A stretch of DNA of 56,432 bases from the NCBI GenBank assembly GCA_002729515.1, contig PBYF01000043.1, positions 12,911-69,342 of the forward strand, given 5' to 3'. The notes under the pieces were generated by a model, which ran no database searches, was not told the origin of the DNA, and saw nothing but the letters and a program-made list of their open reading frames with translations. Of the stretch, positions 32,088 through 41,223 are shown piece by piece. Each line of letters opens with the position of its first letter. Within the stretch, counting starts at the first letter, position 1. Source of the DNA: Deltaproteobacteria bacterium. GTDB lineage: Bacteria > Myxococcota_A > UBA9160 > SMWR01. The position numbers and the translations under genes are program-made.

Positions 32088-34370
32088 CTAGCGGTACAGA
32101 AACGCGTCGGGCGTTTCCCGCGGCTTTCGCATGCGCGGGAAGGCGCCGAGGGAGAGCGTTGAGAGCGATCCCTGGAAGACGAGGTCGAAGGGCAGGATCG
32201 ATTCGCGGTGGCGCACCATGCCGTATCGCTCCCGCACGCCCTTGTAGGTGTATTGTGAGATGGCGCCAGGCCGCAGCTTGTCGCCGTCGGTGAGTCCGAG
32301 GCGCACGCGTTCGAAGTAGTGGTCCCGCCGCGCGTCCACGCCGACCTCATCGAGTGGATCCAGCAGCATGTTTCGGTAGGAGGTCTCCTCGACCAGCGAG
32401 ATGATGCGCGCCAGATGGTCCGCGTCCACTGATTCGAATTTGTTTTTCGGCGGGCTTTCCTCGTCGCCGTCCGGTCCGACGTAGCTCACACGTATGGTTT
32501 GAGCACCCACCAGCGTGACGCCCTCCGGGTGGAGTTCGGCGTTGGTGGAGTCGTTGTCGAGCAATTCGGGCAGCAGTCCGAGGCCGCGCGGTCCCGCAAT
32601 CTCCGGGTTCTCTTCCAGGAAGCCCCGCGAGAGTCGGATGGCCTGTACGGTGACCTCGTTCGCCTCCTCGCGGGCCAGTTTCCCCGCTGTCCTGGCGGCG
32701 GTTGAGCCCGGGTAGATCTGGCCGATCTGCTTGTACAGTCCCAGTCGCAGCGCGAAGTTCGGCTCGCGGATGGCAGTCTCGAGGTACTGCGCCGCGGCGA
32801 GTTCCCGCAGCTCGGCCACCTCTTCGAGGTCCGGGTTCGGGCTGTCCTCGACGAGCCGCAGTGTTGCAATCCAGTTGCCGCGCTTCTTCTCGTAGCGTTC
32901 GAGCCAGCTCCGCGCAGCGTCGGCACGGGGGCCGCGGGGCTCGCGTTCCAGGTGACGGCGGGCAGCCGTCGCAGCGACGCGGGCCGAGGGCAGCGCTTTC
33001 GCCCAGGGCAGGTTGATCAGACGCATCGGCGTTCCACCCAGGTGCTCGACCAGGGTCGGCACGTCGAAGATCCACTCGAGCGGGCCCGGCAGCCCTCGGT
33101 CCGGGATGCCGGCGAAGAAAGGCCCGAGCAAGACCCACTTGAAACGGGTCCAGCGATTGTGTCGGCGTGCAGCGCGGAAGGCCCCCCAGGTGTTGAGTTG
33201 GGGGTTGGCGACGAGGGCCTCGGCGTGCCGTTGCATATTCGAGGTTGCGTCGTCGCGCTCCGCGAGGTCCTCGATGCGTTCCCACATCTGCTGTGTCTCA
33301 CCGGCCTCGCCGAGCAGCATCGCGTCGACGTAGAGGGCCTCGTCGGCAAGTGGACCGTTGGGGTTCACTTCGCGCAGACGTGCGTTGGCATCGGCCGCGT
33401 CGCGTCCGGGGAGCAGAAGCGCCAGGGCCAGTGCGCGCACCTCGGCCGGCTGCTCGCGGGCCGGGTCCTCTTGCGTGGCGTTGACACTGCGTCGCTGCCA
33501 CTCGCGGATCTCGATCAGCCGGGCCGCCGCCTCGTCGCGCAGATCCGACGCGCGCTGGTCCTCCGGCACCCAGCGCAGCGCGCGGTCCGCGTAGACCAGT
33601 GCCAGGCGGATCTTGTCGAATGCGAGCGCCTTCTCGGCAACGCGCAGCGCGCGGTCGCGGTGAGTGAGCAGCAGGCGGTGATGAGTTGCGTGCACTTCCG
33701 GCTCGACGTACGAGGTTTCGGGCGCCTCCGGGTGGCGCGCCAGAAACTCCTTCCAGTGCACCAGGGCTTGGCGGCGCTGGAGCGAGATGGGCTCGCGGGT
33801 GTAGACCTGCACCGCGTACTGGACCAGGGACTGTCCCAGGCGGTAGGGGGCCATCTGCGCCGTCATCACGGACTTCCCGACCGGTTCGGCGAAGGCGTTG
33901 AAGGCGCGCGCCAACTCGATCATCAGCGATTCACGAGCTCGTTTTTCTGCCAGGTCGAGCGGGTCTGTTGCCTGGAATTGTTCGAGCCGGGCGCGCAGCA
34001 GCGGGTCGAGATCGTCCCGGGCCAGGAGCACGTCGGTGGCGCGCCGGTAGTCGCGCTCTTCGTCGACCGTGGTATTCCTCAGATCGATCGAAACGCCGAG
34101 CATCCCGGTCGGCGCTTCTTCGGTGGCGTCGAGCACCGTCTCGATTGCATTCATCCGCCGCAGTGCGCGCTCCGCATCTTCCCGGTTGCCGATGAGCGCG
34201 GCGCGTGCCAACTCGGCTGCCGTGCGGTCTGCCGCGTCGGGTGGCGGAACGCGGGTGGTCACTGCGGGGCGGAACGCCGAATTCGGGGGGGCCCCTCCGG
34301 GCCCCTGGCAGGCACAGAGTGTCGCCGCTAACAGCGCGGTGAGCAGCAGATCAGCGCGTGAAGCGGTCAC
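32088..34370 (-). CDS. large predicted lipoprotein, function unknown
   Basis: 760 residues from GTG at 34370. A lipobox signal (LLLTALLAATLCAC, cleavage before the second Cys at about residue 20) points to the envelope. The body is helical, rich in Arg, Ala and Glu, and repeat-like (tetratricopeptide-like spacing in ALVYADRALRWVPEDQRAS), with a membrane-like or amphipathic stretch WVLLGPFFAGIPDRG near residue 430. The 5' end overlaps the upstream lipoprotein gene by 20 bp. No family recognised; the pair may form an envelope complex. Confidence 0.75.
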   Translation of the reverse strand: MTASRADLLLTALLAATLCACQGPGGAPPNSAFRPAVTTRVPPPDAADRTAAELARAALIGNREDAERALRRMNAIETVLDATEEAPTGMLGVSIDLRNTTVDEERDYRRATDVLLARDDLDPLLRARLEQFQATDPLDLAEKRARESLMIELARAFNAFAEPVGKSVMTAQMAPYRLGQSLVQYAVQVYTREPISLQRRQALVHWKEFLARHPEAPETSYVEPEVHATHHRLLLTHRDRALRVAEKALAFDKIRLALVYADRALRWVPEDQRASDLRDEAAARLIEIREWQRRSVNATQEDPAREQPAEVRALALALLLPGRDAADANARLREVNPNGPLADEALYVDAMLLGEAGETQQMWERIEDLAERDDATSNMQRHAEALVANPQLNTWGAFRAARRHNRWTRFKWVLLGPFFAGIPDRGLPGPLEWIFDVPTLVEHLGGTPMRLINLPWAKALPSARVAATAARRHLEREPRGPRADAARSWLERYEKKRGNWIATLRLVEDSPNPDLEEVAELRELAAAQYLETAIREPNFALRLGLYKQIGQIYPGSTAARTAGKLAREEANEVTVQAIRLSRGFLEENPEIAGPRGLGLLPELLDNDSTNAELHPEGVTLVGAQTIRVSYVGPDGDEESPPKNKFESVDADHLARIISLVEETSYRNMLLDPLDEVGVDARRDHYFERVRLGLTDGDKLRPGAISQYTYKGVRERYGMVRHRESILPFDLVFQGSLSTLSLGAFPRMRKPRETPDAFLYR

Positions 34371-35301
34371 GGTCCACTCTGAGTGCAAAGGCCAGGAAAG
34401 CCTCGAGGCGCCGTGATGCCTCGAGTTTTTCCGGCCTGCCGTCCTGGCCGGCCACCACCTCGTAGAAGCGCGAGGTCGAGTCGATGAGTTCCTGGAAGCG
34501 CACCGGGTCGAAGGAGAGGCTCTCGGGCGGGTGGGCATCCACGTATTCCACCGCGATGCCCTCGTAGAGCTGTGCCAGCTCGAGCACGTGGCGGTTAGCG
34601 TATTTGCTGTCGCGGTGGCGGGTTACGAGGCGCTCGAGTTCTGAGGCGGCGCGCACATCGCCCTGCGGCAGGATCTGTCGCAGCGCGACGAAGTATTCGG
34701 CTCGCGCAACATCGGTGCGCTCGATCTCCTCGCGCGTGACGTACTCGTAGTGAGTGCCCTGGGTCACGCGCCGCAGCTCCTCCAGCCGCCGCGAACGTTC
34801 TTCGTAGCGGGCCAGCACACTGTCCGCGTCCGACGGTATGCCGGACTGCTCGGCGAGGTCGTCGAGGCCGACCGCGAGGGCCGTGGCTTCGTGGAGGGCG
34901 CGGCACGTGTCCGCGCTCGGCCGGGCCTCGCTGGCGAGCGCTGCGTCGAGTTCCGCCGACAGCAGGTAGGCCTCCGCGGCGAGGTCGTAGGCGCGGATCC
35001 GTTCGAGGGCGCGGGCCTTGGCGAAGCTGACCACGCCGTCCATCTGGGAGGCGCGGAGCGATTCGGTGTGGATGCGTTCCATGCTCTCGAGGCGCAAGAG
35101 TGTGCTGCGGTAGACGTTGCGTCCCGTGAAGTCCTGGGCCGGCTCGAAGCGGTAGGTATCGTCCGGCACGTGCCGTCGAAGGACGGCGATCACCTCGAGC
35201 ACGCTCTCCGCGGGTCGGTAGCGCGGGTCCGCCTCGGGGCTCGAGGCGCAGGCCGCGAGCCCGAGCAATGCGAAGGCTGCCAACCGCTTCGAAACGGGCA
35301 C
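34351..35301 (-). CDS. predicted lipoprotein, function unknown
   Basis: 316 residues from GTG at 35301, beginning VPVSKRLAAFALLGLAACAS with lipobox LAAC (Cys about residue 18). The rest is predominantly helical (YDLAAEAYLLSAELDAALAS, RSRRLEELRRVTQGTHYEYV) without a motif I recognise. It overlaps the larger lipoprotein gene downstream by 20 bp, so the two are likely co-translated and may act together at the outer membrane or periplasm. Confidence 0.75.
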   Translation of the reverse strand: MPVSKRLAAFALLGLAACASSPEADPRYRPAESVLEVIAVLRRHVPDDTYRFEPAQDFTGRNVYRSTLLRLESMERIHTESLRASQMDGVVSFAKARALERIRAYDLAAEAYLLSAELDAALASEARPSADTCRALHEATALAVGLDDLAEQSGIPSDADSVLARYEERSRRLEELRRVTQGTHYEYVTREEIERTDVARAEYFVALRQILPQGDVRAASELERLVTRHRDSKYANRHVLELAQLYEGIAVEYVDAHPPESLSFDPVRFQELIDSTSRFYEVVAGQDGRPEKLEASRRLEAFLAFALRVDRDRFTR

Positions 35302-35335
35302 CCTTCGAGGATACAGCAGTCCCGGCGTCTGCTGG

Positions 35336-36940
35336 TCAGGTGCGGGACGAGGCCCTGGGACGCTTGCGGCCGCGCTTCGCGGCCCGCTGTTTGGGCGCGG
35401 GAGGAGCGACCGCATTCAGCATTTTCTCCGTGGCGATCACCGCCGCTGCGAGCTGGTCGGAGTCGACGCCGAGAGTCGAGAAGGCCGCCTCTTCGCCTCC
35501 GTCCGGATGCCAGGTGATCACCGTTTCCACCAACGCGCCGGTGCGTCCGCCCGGCGGGATGCGGACGCGGAAGTCGGCCAGGCGCGGCACCTCGAGATCA
35601 AGCCGTTTGGCCGCTTTCTTCAGCGCGTTCATGAAGGCGTCGTAGCCGCCGTCCCCCGTGCTGGTCGCGCGCGACCGCCGGTTGCGCAGCGCCAGCACCA
35701 CCTCAGCCTCGGGCGCGCGGTCGGTTCCGACGCGCACGTCGTAGGAGAGGACGCGCACGGGGCGCCGCTCGGGAGACTTCAGTACGTCGGCGATCAAGTA
35801 CGGAAGGTCCTGGGTGGTGACCGTGTGCTTTTTGTCGCCGAGTTCGATTACGCGTTGGAGCACCAGCGCGCGCTCCTGAGAGGTGAGGTCGATGCCGAGA
35901 GTCTTCAGGTTTGCGTCGAGCGAGGCTTTTCCAGAGAGCTTCCCCAGCGCGAAGCGCCGTTTCTGGCCGAAACGCTGGGGCGCGAGCCGGGTGGTGTAGA
36001 GCTCGCCCTTGAGATCGCCGTCTGCGTGTATGCCCGCTGCGTGGGTGAAGACGTCCCGGCCGACGATGGGGGTATTCGCCGCCAGGTCCTTTCCGGAGAG
36101 CGTCTCGACCATGCGCGAGATCCCGGCCAGGCTGTTCTCGTTCACGGCAGTGCGGTAGGGCGAGTGGTCGTGGACCGCGGCCACCGTCTCCGCCAGCCGG
36201 GTATTCCCCGTCCGCTCTCCCATTCCGTTCACACTGGTGTGCAGGCCGCGCGCACCGGCGCGCACGGCGGCCAGGCCGTTTGCGGTGGCCAGCCCGTAGT
36301 CGTTGTGACCGTGGAACTCGAAGATGCCATCGGGCCAGGTCTCGACCATGAGCCCCACCCAGCGCGTCACGTCATCGGGCGAGAAGTTGCCCAGCGTGTC
36401 CGGCAGGTAGATACGTTTGACCCCCAGGTCGATCAGAAGTCGGGTCAGGGCGAAGACGTAGTCGAACGAATCTCGGACGCCAGCCGACCAGTCTTCGAGG
36501 TAGGCGTTCACCCCGAGACGCTTCTTGTGGGCCGCACGCACCGTCTCGGCGACAGCGTTGCGATGGCGCTCCGGCGTCATGCGGAGTTGGGTGCGGCAAT
36601 GGGCCTCGGACCCTTTGGTGAGGAGGTTCAGCACCTTGCCGCCGCTGTCGCGGATCCAGTCGACCGAGGCCCGCCCGTCGCAATAGCCCAGGATCTCGAT
36701 GCGGGAGAGCAGCCGCCTGCGGCGTGCCCAGTCCGTGATGAGCCGGGCCGCCTCCTGCTCCCCGGCGGACACGCGGGTAGAGGCGATTTCAATGCGGTCG
36801 ACCCCCACCTCGAGCAGTAGCAGCCGGGCGAGTTGGAGCTTCTCGGGGGGCGTGTACGCCACCTCCGGGGTCTGCTCCCCGTCTCGCAACGTCGTGTCCA
36901 TCAACTCGATGTGCGTGGGATCGGTCTTGCGCCGTGCCAT
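35336..36940 (-). CDS. 2-isopropylmalate/citramalate synthase-like enzyme
   Basis: 534 residues. HMGL-like TIM barrel: MDTTLRDGEQTPEV near the N-terminus, FEFHGHNDYGLA with the metal-binding HxH, NGMGERTGNTRLAE, then a LeuA-type C-terminal dimer/regulatory domain (about 380-510). It condenses acetyl-CoA with a 2-oxo acid, 2-oxoisovalerate (leucine) or pyruvate (citramalate route). Which of the two cannot be told from sequence alone; no other leucine gene is near. The start ATG at 36940 lies 22 bp from the divergent pseudouridine synthase start. The tail is basic (AAKRGRKRPR). Confidence 0.9.
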   Translation of the reverse strand: MARRKTDPTHIELMDTTLRDGEQTPEVAYTPPEKLQLARLLLLEVGVDRIEIASTRVSAGEQEAARLITDWARRRRLLSRIEILGYCDGRASVDWIRDSGGKVLNLLTKGSEAHCRTQLRMTPERHRNAVAETVRAAHKKRLGVNAYLEDWSAGVRDSFDYVFALTRLLIDLGVKRIYLPDTLGNFSPDDVTRWVGLMVETWPDGIFEFHGHNDYGLATANGLAAVRAGARGLHTSVNGMGERTGNTRLAETVAAVHDHSPYRTAVNENSLAGISRMVETLSGKDLAANTPIVGRDVFTHAAGIHADGDLKGELYTTRLAPQRFGQKRRFALGKLSGKASLDANLKTLGIDLTSQERALVLQRVIELGDKKHTVTTQDLPYLIADVLKSPERRPVRVLSYDVRVGTDRAPEAEVVLALRNRRSRATSTGDGGYDAFMNALKKAAKRLDLEVPRLADFRVRIPPGGRTGALVETVITWHPDGGEEAAFSTLGVDSDQLAAAVIATEKMLNAVAPPAPKQRAAKRGRKRPRASSRT

Positions 36941-36962
36941 GGAAGACCGAACTTACCGCGTC

Positions 36963-37898
36963 ATGGCGGAACCGGCCGATGTCCCGCGGCGTTTCCGGGT
37001 CGAAATGGGCGAGGCCGGCCGGCGGCTCGACCTCTTTCTCGCGGAGCGTCTGAAGCTGAGCCGGGCGCAGGCGCGCCGGCTGCTGGCCCGCGGTGCCGTG
37101 CGGGTGGACGGCGGACGCGCCTCGGAGAGCCGCAAGGGCGTCGGCCTGGCCGCCGGAACCGAAGTCGAGGTGGCGCCCTTCCGCCGGCCTCGGGAAGCGC
37201 GGGCGTCGGCGGAAGCGGATGCGCCCCTGGTCGTTCTGGCCGACGGTCCGGGCTGGCTGGCCATCGACAAGCGCGCGGGCGAGCCGGTGCACCCCCTGCA
37301 CGAGGATGAGGGCGGCACGGTGCTCGGTGCGGCCCTCGCCCGGCACCCGGAGATTCAGGGGGTGGGCGAGGGCGGATTGCGCAGCGGGGTGGTCCACCGG
37401 CTCGATGTCGAAACATCGGGAGTGTTGTTGCTGGCGACCGCCGAGGACAGCTGGCACCGGCTCCGGCAAGCCTTCGCCGAGCACCGGATCGACAAGCGCT
37501 ACCGCGCGCTGGTTGCGGGTCCGATCGAGCCCCGGGGATCGATCTCTCTGGGCCTCGTGGTGGCGCGCCACCGGCCCGCCCGGGTGCGAGTGGTTCCCGA
37601 GAGCGAGCGAGCGCGGGCCCGCGGTGTGCGCGACGTGGAGATGAGTTGGCGACTGCTCGAGACGCGCGGCGCGGTCAGCCTGGTGGAAGTGCGGCCCGTC
37701 ACCGGGTTCCTGCACCAGATTCGCGCGGTGATGGCCCACCTGGGTCACCCGCTACTCGGCGATCGGACCTATGCCCCCCCCGGCATCGCCAGGGCCGCTG
37801 CGCGCCACATGCTCCACGCCTCCCAGATCCGCTTCGAGGAGGTGTCGGCGGAGAGTGCGGAGCCGGCCGACTTTCTCAGCGCGTTCGAAGCGGCGTGA
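36963..37898 (+). CDS. RluA-family pseudouridine synthase
   Basis: 311 residues from ATG at 36963. N-terminal S4 RNA-binding domain (RLDLFLAERLKLSRAQARRL), then the catalytic domain with VVHRLDVETSGVLLLA, containing the catalytic Asp of the RLD motif (about residue 149), and KRYRALVAG and GFLHQIRAVMAHLGHPLLGD. It isomerises uridines in rRNA or tRNA; the exact target (RluC/D-like) is not clear. An in-frame ATG at 36939 would overlap the divergent gene's start codon. SD support is weak for both. Confidence 0.92.
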   Translation: MAEPADVPRRFRVEMGEAGRRLDLFLAERLKLSRAQARRLLARGAVRVDGGRASESRKGVGLAAGTEVEVAPFRRPREARASAEADAPLVVLADGPGWLAIDKRAGEPVHPLHEDEGGTVLGAALARHPEIQGVGEGGLRSGVVHRLDVETSGVLLLATAEDSWHRLRQAFAEHRIDKRYRALVAGPIEPRGSISLGLVVARHRPARVRVVPESERARARGVRDVEMSWRLLETRGAVSLVEVRPVTGFLHQIRAVMAHLGHPLLGDRTYAPPGIARAAARHMLHASQIRFEEVSAESAEPADFLSAFEAA

Positions 37899-37938
37899 GG
37901 CGTGAAGCCAGCCGGCGAGAACGGGCGATGAAAAACGC

Positions 37939-38235
37939 TCATTGGGTGTCCGGCTTCCGCCTGGAGCTGGCTGGCCGCAGCCTCGGTTTCGGGAAGCAGG
38001 CCCTTCTGCTGGCAGATTGGATGGAGAGGTTCGCGTGCGAGAGCGGGTCCTCGGGATCGAGTTCTACGAGACGGAGTGCGGCCTCGATCGCTGGGCCGAG
38101 ATCGTCCTTGCTCCGATGGGCGCTGGAGAGCCCATTCCACGTGAGTGCGCAATCGGGATCCGTGTCGATGGTTCTGCGGCAACCGGCGATCGCGTCGTCG
38201 ATGTACCCGGATGCGAAGTTCTGGAACGCTTCGCG
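37939..38235 (-). pseudogene. decayed TPR-repeat gene
   Basis: In one frame the minus strand reads REAFQNFASGYIDDAIAGC, then TIDTDPDCALTWNGLSSAHR and AIEAALRLVELDPEDPLSHA, a TPR series. After ANLSI the family-typical continuation (QQKGLLPETEAAASQLQ) is found in another frame, so one indel has shifted it near 38016-38025. A TAG (38236-38238) precedes the first codons and no start codon lies near. It follows the intact TPR gene on the same strand and is probably a remnant of a paralogue. Confidence 0.7.
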
Positions 38236-38260
38236 CTAGAGAGTGCGGGCGTCCACCGGA

Positions 38261-38623
38261 CTACAGGCCTTTGCGGGTAGCGCTGGCCTGCTCGGCGCGC
38301 CGCAGGAATACGTGGATCTCGCGGCCTGTCTGGAGGTCACCGGTCTTTTCCGCCAGCGCAATCGCGTGTGCAAATACGCGAGCCGCTTCGCACGGGTCAC
38401 CGCTTTCGAGCAGCGCACGGCCCAGATCGCGGAAGGCCGCCGTGTAGTTTGCGTCGAGCTGCGTCGCGTTTCGGAATGCATCGACTGCATCGCCCGGCTC
38501 CGAGAGCCGGAGGAGGGCCTGGCCGAGTCCGAACCAGAGCGTCTTGTCATCGGGGTTCTCGTCGATGAGTTCGCGCAGTCGTACGGAGCGCGCTTCAAGA
38601 GCCTCTCGATCCAGCTTGGCCAT
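38261..38623 (-). CDS. small TPR-repeat protein
   Basis: 120 residues starting MAKLDREALEARSVRLREL. Two to three TPR-like helical pairs are visible (DKTLWFGLGQALLRLSEPGD, AVDAFRNATQLDANYTAAFR, LGRALLESGDPCEAARVFAH). Such short TPR proteins are common and bind partner proteins; no specific role can be assigned. The start is ATG at 38623. Followed by a decayed TPR gene at 37939-38235, perhaps a duplicate. Confidence 0.82.
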   Translation of the reverse strand: MAKLDREALEARSVRLRELIDENPDDKTLWFGLGQALLRLSEPGDAVDAFRNATQLDANYTAAFRDLGRALLESGDPCEAARVFAHAIALAEKTGDLQTGREIHVFLRRAEQASATRKGL

Positions 38624-38667
38624 TCACCACAGGCTACCGCGCGGGTGGCGCCGATGCGAAACCCCGT

Positions 38668-39564
38668 CTAGAAAGACTCTTCGAGCACATCGACCAAGCG
38701 GTGCCTTCGGAAGCCGCTTTTCTCGTAGGCGCGCAGGGCCGTGCGGTTCGCGGGGGAAAGCAGCAGGAGGGCTGAATCTGCGCCGGCCTCGAACTTCCGC
38801 GCGATCGACCAGGTGACCAGTGCGGTTCCGAGTCCCTTGTCACGGGCCGCCTGGGCGACGCCCACGTAGGAAACCCAGACGCGGCTCGGCCAGTGGGTCT
38901 CGAGTTCCACAAATGCGACCACGGCACCGCTCTGGATGGCAACCGAATGGGCGTGGCGGCCGTCTCCGAGCGTGTCGCGCATCGACTCGCGGTCACGGCG
39001 CTCGAAGCCGCAGGCCGTGTAGATGTCGAGGATTGCGTCGGCGTGTTCGGGCCTCGCCATCTCCAGCGATGCTGCGTCGAAGCGGGGCAGCGGAGATGTT
39101 GCGTCGCAGCGCATCAGGAAGTGCTGTCGAACCGGTCTGAACCCGAGGCTGGTGAGCAGCGAGTAACCGGCGCGGTTGCGCGTGCCGATGCCCGCGGTCG
39201 CGAGTCGCACGCCCAACCGCTCGCGCCCATGGCGGCGTGCTGCGCGCAGCAGTTGGCCGCCCACGCCCTTGCCCCGTGCGCTGCGCGCCACGATCGGACA
39301 GCACATGCCTGCTTCGCGCGCCCCGGGCCGGCGCAGGAAGCCCGCCAGACCGAGAATTTCTCCGTTGTTCCCGGCCGCTACGAGCAGGTGATCTTCGGGT
39401 GCGATCTGGAAGCGCTCGTACTCGGCGAAGAGTTCCGCCTCGGTCAGCCAGTACGGATTGAGCACGAAGTCGGTCTCGCCGCGGGCACAGAAGGCGGAGA
39501 GCTCGGCGACCGGGGCTGCGTCGGCGCGGCGGAAGGGACGAATCTCCACTGGCCGATCATACAC
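38668..39564 (-). CDS. tandem GNAT-domain N-acetyltransferase
   Basis: 298 residues with two GNAT units. The first (about 5-145) has SARGKGVGGQLLRAARRHG, matching the acetyl-CoA-binding loop. The second (about 165-298) has VAQAARDKGLGTALVTWSIAR followed by LLLSPANRTALRAYEKSGF. One unit may be catalytic and the other structural, as in other double-GNAT enzymes. No substrate is evident. The start is uncertain: GTG at 39564 or GTG at 39549 (VEIRPFRRAD), neither with a good ribosome-binding site. Confidence 0.85.
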   Translation of the reverse strand: MYDRPVEIRPFRRADAAPVAELSAFCARGETDFVLNPYWLTEAELFAEYERFQIAPEDHLLVAAGNNGEILGLAGFLRRPGAREAGMCCPIVARSARGKGVGGQLLRAARRHGRERLGVRLATAGIGTRNRAGYSLLTSLGFRPVRQHFLMRCDATSPLPRFDAASLEMARPEHADAILDIYTACGFERRDRESMRDTLGDGRHAHSVAIQSGAVVAFVELETHWPSRVWVSYVGVAQAARDKGLGTALVTWSIARKFEAGADSALLLLSPANRTALRAYEKSGFRRHRLVDVLEESF

Positions 39565-39581
39565 ACGGCGCCGGGTGCGAT

Positions 39582-41168
39582 TCAGGAGCCGACGCGGCGC
39601 CGGATCGACTGCACCAGACCGGCCAGGTCGAGGCTCCTGCTGGGTGGAATCTGGAAGTACTGGTCGCCGTCGTCCTTGACCAGGAACTTCACGGTGGCGC
39701 CGGCGAGGATCTCCTCGGGCGGCGCCTCGTCCCGGGGCGCCCGCTCCAGCCGTGCGAAGACGCGTCGGCCGTCGATGCGAAGCAATGCCACGTGGAGCGG
39801 CGGCCCGCCGCCCGACGTCACGTGGATTGTCGTCGCGCCTTCGACGACGGCGCTGGCGCCGTGCAGATCGTCCGTCGCGGCCCGCTCGGGTCGACGCTCG
39901 CGCGATTCGAATTGCAGCTGGGGCGCGGGCACGGCTTCTCTGGGCCTGCGGCTTCCGGCCGCTTCGAGCAGCGTCACGTAGTTGTTGTTGCCCGGTCCGC
40001 CGATCGAGTTGCTGATGCCAAAGGTCGCACTCGGCACCTGGGCGGCTCGGTTGGGGAAGCGATCGGTCATCTGGAGATAGTTTTCTGCGATCTGGAAGAG
40101 GCCCGTCCCGCCGACCGGGTGTCCGCGCGCCTTGAGACCCCCCGAGAGGTTCGTCGGAAGCCGACCCCGCGGCCCGGTGATCGGGTTGTCGTAGGGATTC
40201 AGCGGCGCGCCTCGCGGGTCGCCCACGCAGATCTCGATTGCATCATCCGCGTCGACGAGCCCGAGGTCGATGAGGCCGATGGGAAGCAGGCTGTTGAAGG
40301 CATCGTGCACCTCCACCACCACGTTTTCGAGGGCCCGCGGGTCGCGGACGCCCGCGCGCCAGTAGGCGATTCGCGCCGCCTGGCTCGTGGCGTCGAGCCC
40401 GGTGAGCTGCTCGCGGTCGAGGATGGAGGAACTTTCGGTAGCGGAACCCAGCCCCGCGATCCGCACCGCCTGGGGGCTCGCCGTCAGGATCAGAGCGGCG
40501 GCGCCGTCGCAGATCGGGGAGCAGTCCTTGCGCATCAACGGCGTGGCGACCGGCAGGTTCCGCTTGGCGTCGAAGTAGTTCTCGATGGGCTCGGGCCGGT
40601 CGTAGAAGGCGGCGAGCGGGTTGCGGGAGCCGAATGCGTGGGCCCGGTTCATCAGCCGCGCCAGTACGTCGGCCACGCCGTCGCCGCTGATCCCGCGCTC
40701 CCGGAACCAGGCCTGCGTCACCAGCGCGATCAGCGCCGGCATGGTGAAACCGAAGCGGCGCTCCTCGGGGTCCACCGTCTTCGACATGATCGACGTGGCC
40801 ACCTCGGTGGTGACCATCTTCATGCGCTCGCCCGCCAACACGAGCACGTTGTCGAACTCGCCGGACGCGATCTTGTAGTACGCCTCGTGGAGTGCGGCGG
40901 AGCCCGTCGAGGAGGCGGTCTCCGAGCGCACGGCTGAAATTCCGCGCAGGCCGAGGTGATCGGCGACCTTCGTGGCGATGTTGGCGCGGTTCTCGAACTC
41001 CTCGCTGTCCATGATGCCGACCTGGAGCGCACCGAAGGACCGGACGTTCGAGTCCTCGAGCGCGCGGCCGTAGGCCTCGGCAAAGAGGTCGAAGACGCTC
41101 GCAAAGATGTGCCCGGTGAGGTCGACCTTGGTCAGGCCAACACCTGCGATGTACACCTCCCGCGCCAT
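39582..41168 (-). CDS. thiolase-like protein fused to an OB-fold (DUF35) domain
   Basis: 528 residues. The first 390 are thiolase-like (MAREVYIAGVGLTKVDL, VLVLAGERMKM, VVEVHDAFNS, GGLKARGHPVGGTG). The last 100 or so resemble a DUF35 OB-fold (VFARLERAPRDEAPPEEILA, KDDGDQYFQIPP). At the nucleophile position it reads SETASSTGSAALHE, with Ser instead of Cys, while the HDAF and GHPVGG histidines remain. Thiolase-like proteins without the Cys that pair with DUF35 proteins include Ltp2-type steroid retro-aldolases, so a carbon-carbon lyase role is possible. Confidence 0.87.
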   Translation of the reverse strand: MAREVYIAGVGLTKVDLTGHIFASVFDLFAEAYGRALEDSNVRSFGALQVGIMDSEEFENRANIATKVADHLGLRGISAVRSETASSTGSAALHEAYYKIASGEFDNVLVLAGERMKMVTTEVATSIMSKTVDPEERRFGFTMPALIALVTQAWFRERGISGDGVADVLARLMNRAHAFGSRNPLAAFYDRPEPIENYFDAKRNLPVATPLMRKDCSPICDGAAALILTASPQAVRIAGLGSATESSSILDREQLTGLDATSQAARIAYWRAGVRDPRALENVVVEVHDAFNSLLPIGLIDLGLVDADDAIEICVGDPRGAPLNPYDNPITGPRGRLPTNLSGGLKARGHPVGGTGLFQIAENYLQMTDRFPNRAAQVPSATFGISNSIGGPGNNNYVTLLEAAGSRRPREAVPAPQLQFESRERRPERAATDDLHGASAVVEGATTIHVTSGGGPPLHVALLRIDGRRVFARLERAPRDEAPPEEILAGATVKFLVKDDGDQYFQIPPSRSLDLAGLVQSIRRRVGS

Positions 41169-41223
41169 CGGGACTGGGATGATAGCCTAGAGGCAAGACC
41201 TTCCCCGGACCGGAGTGCATTCC

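Noticed and set aside
37942-38280. Plus-strand 112-residue ORF in the gap after the pseudouridine synthase
   Set aside because: The opposite strand shows TPR helices, so this frame is best read as antisense of the decayed TPR gene.
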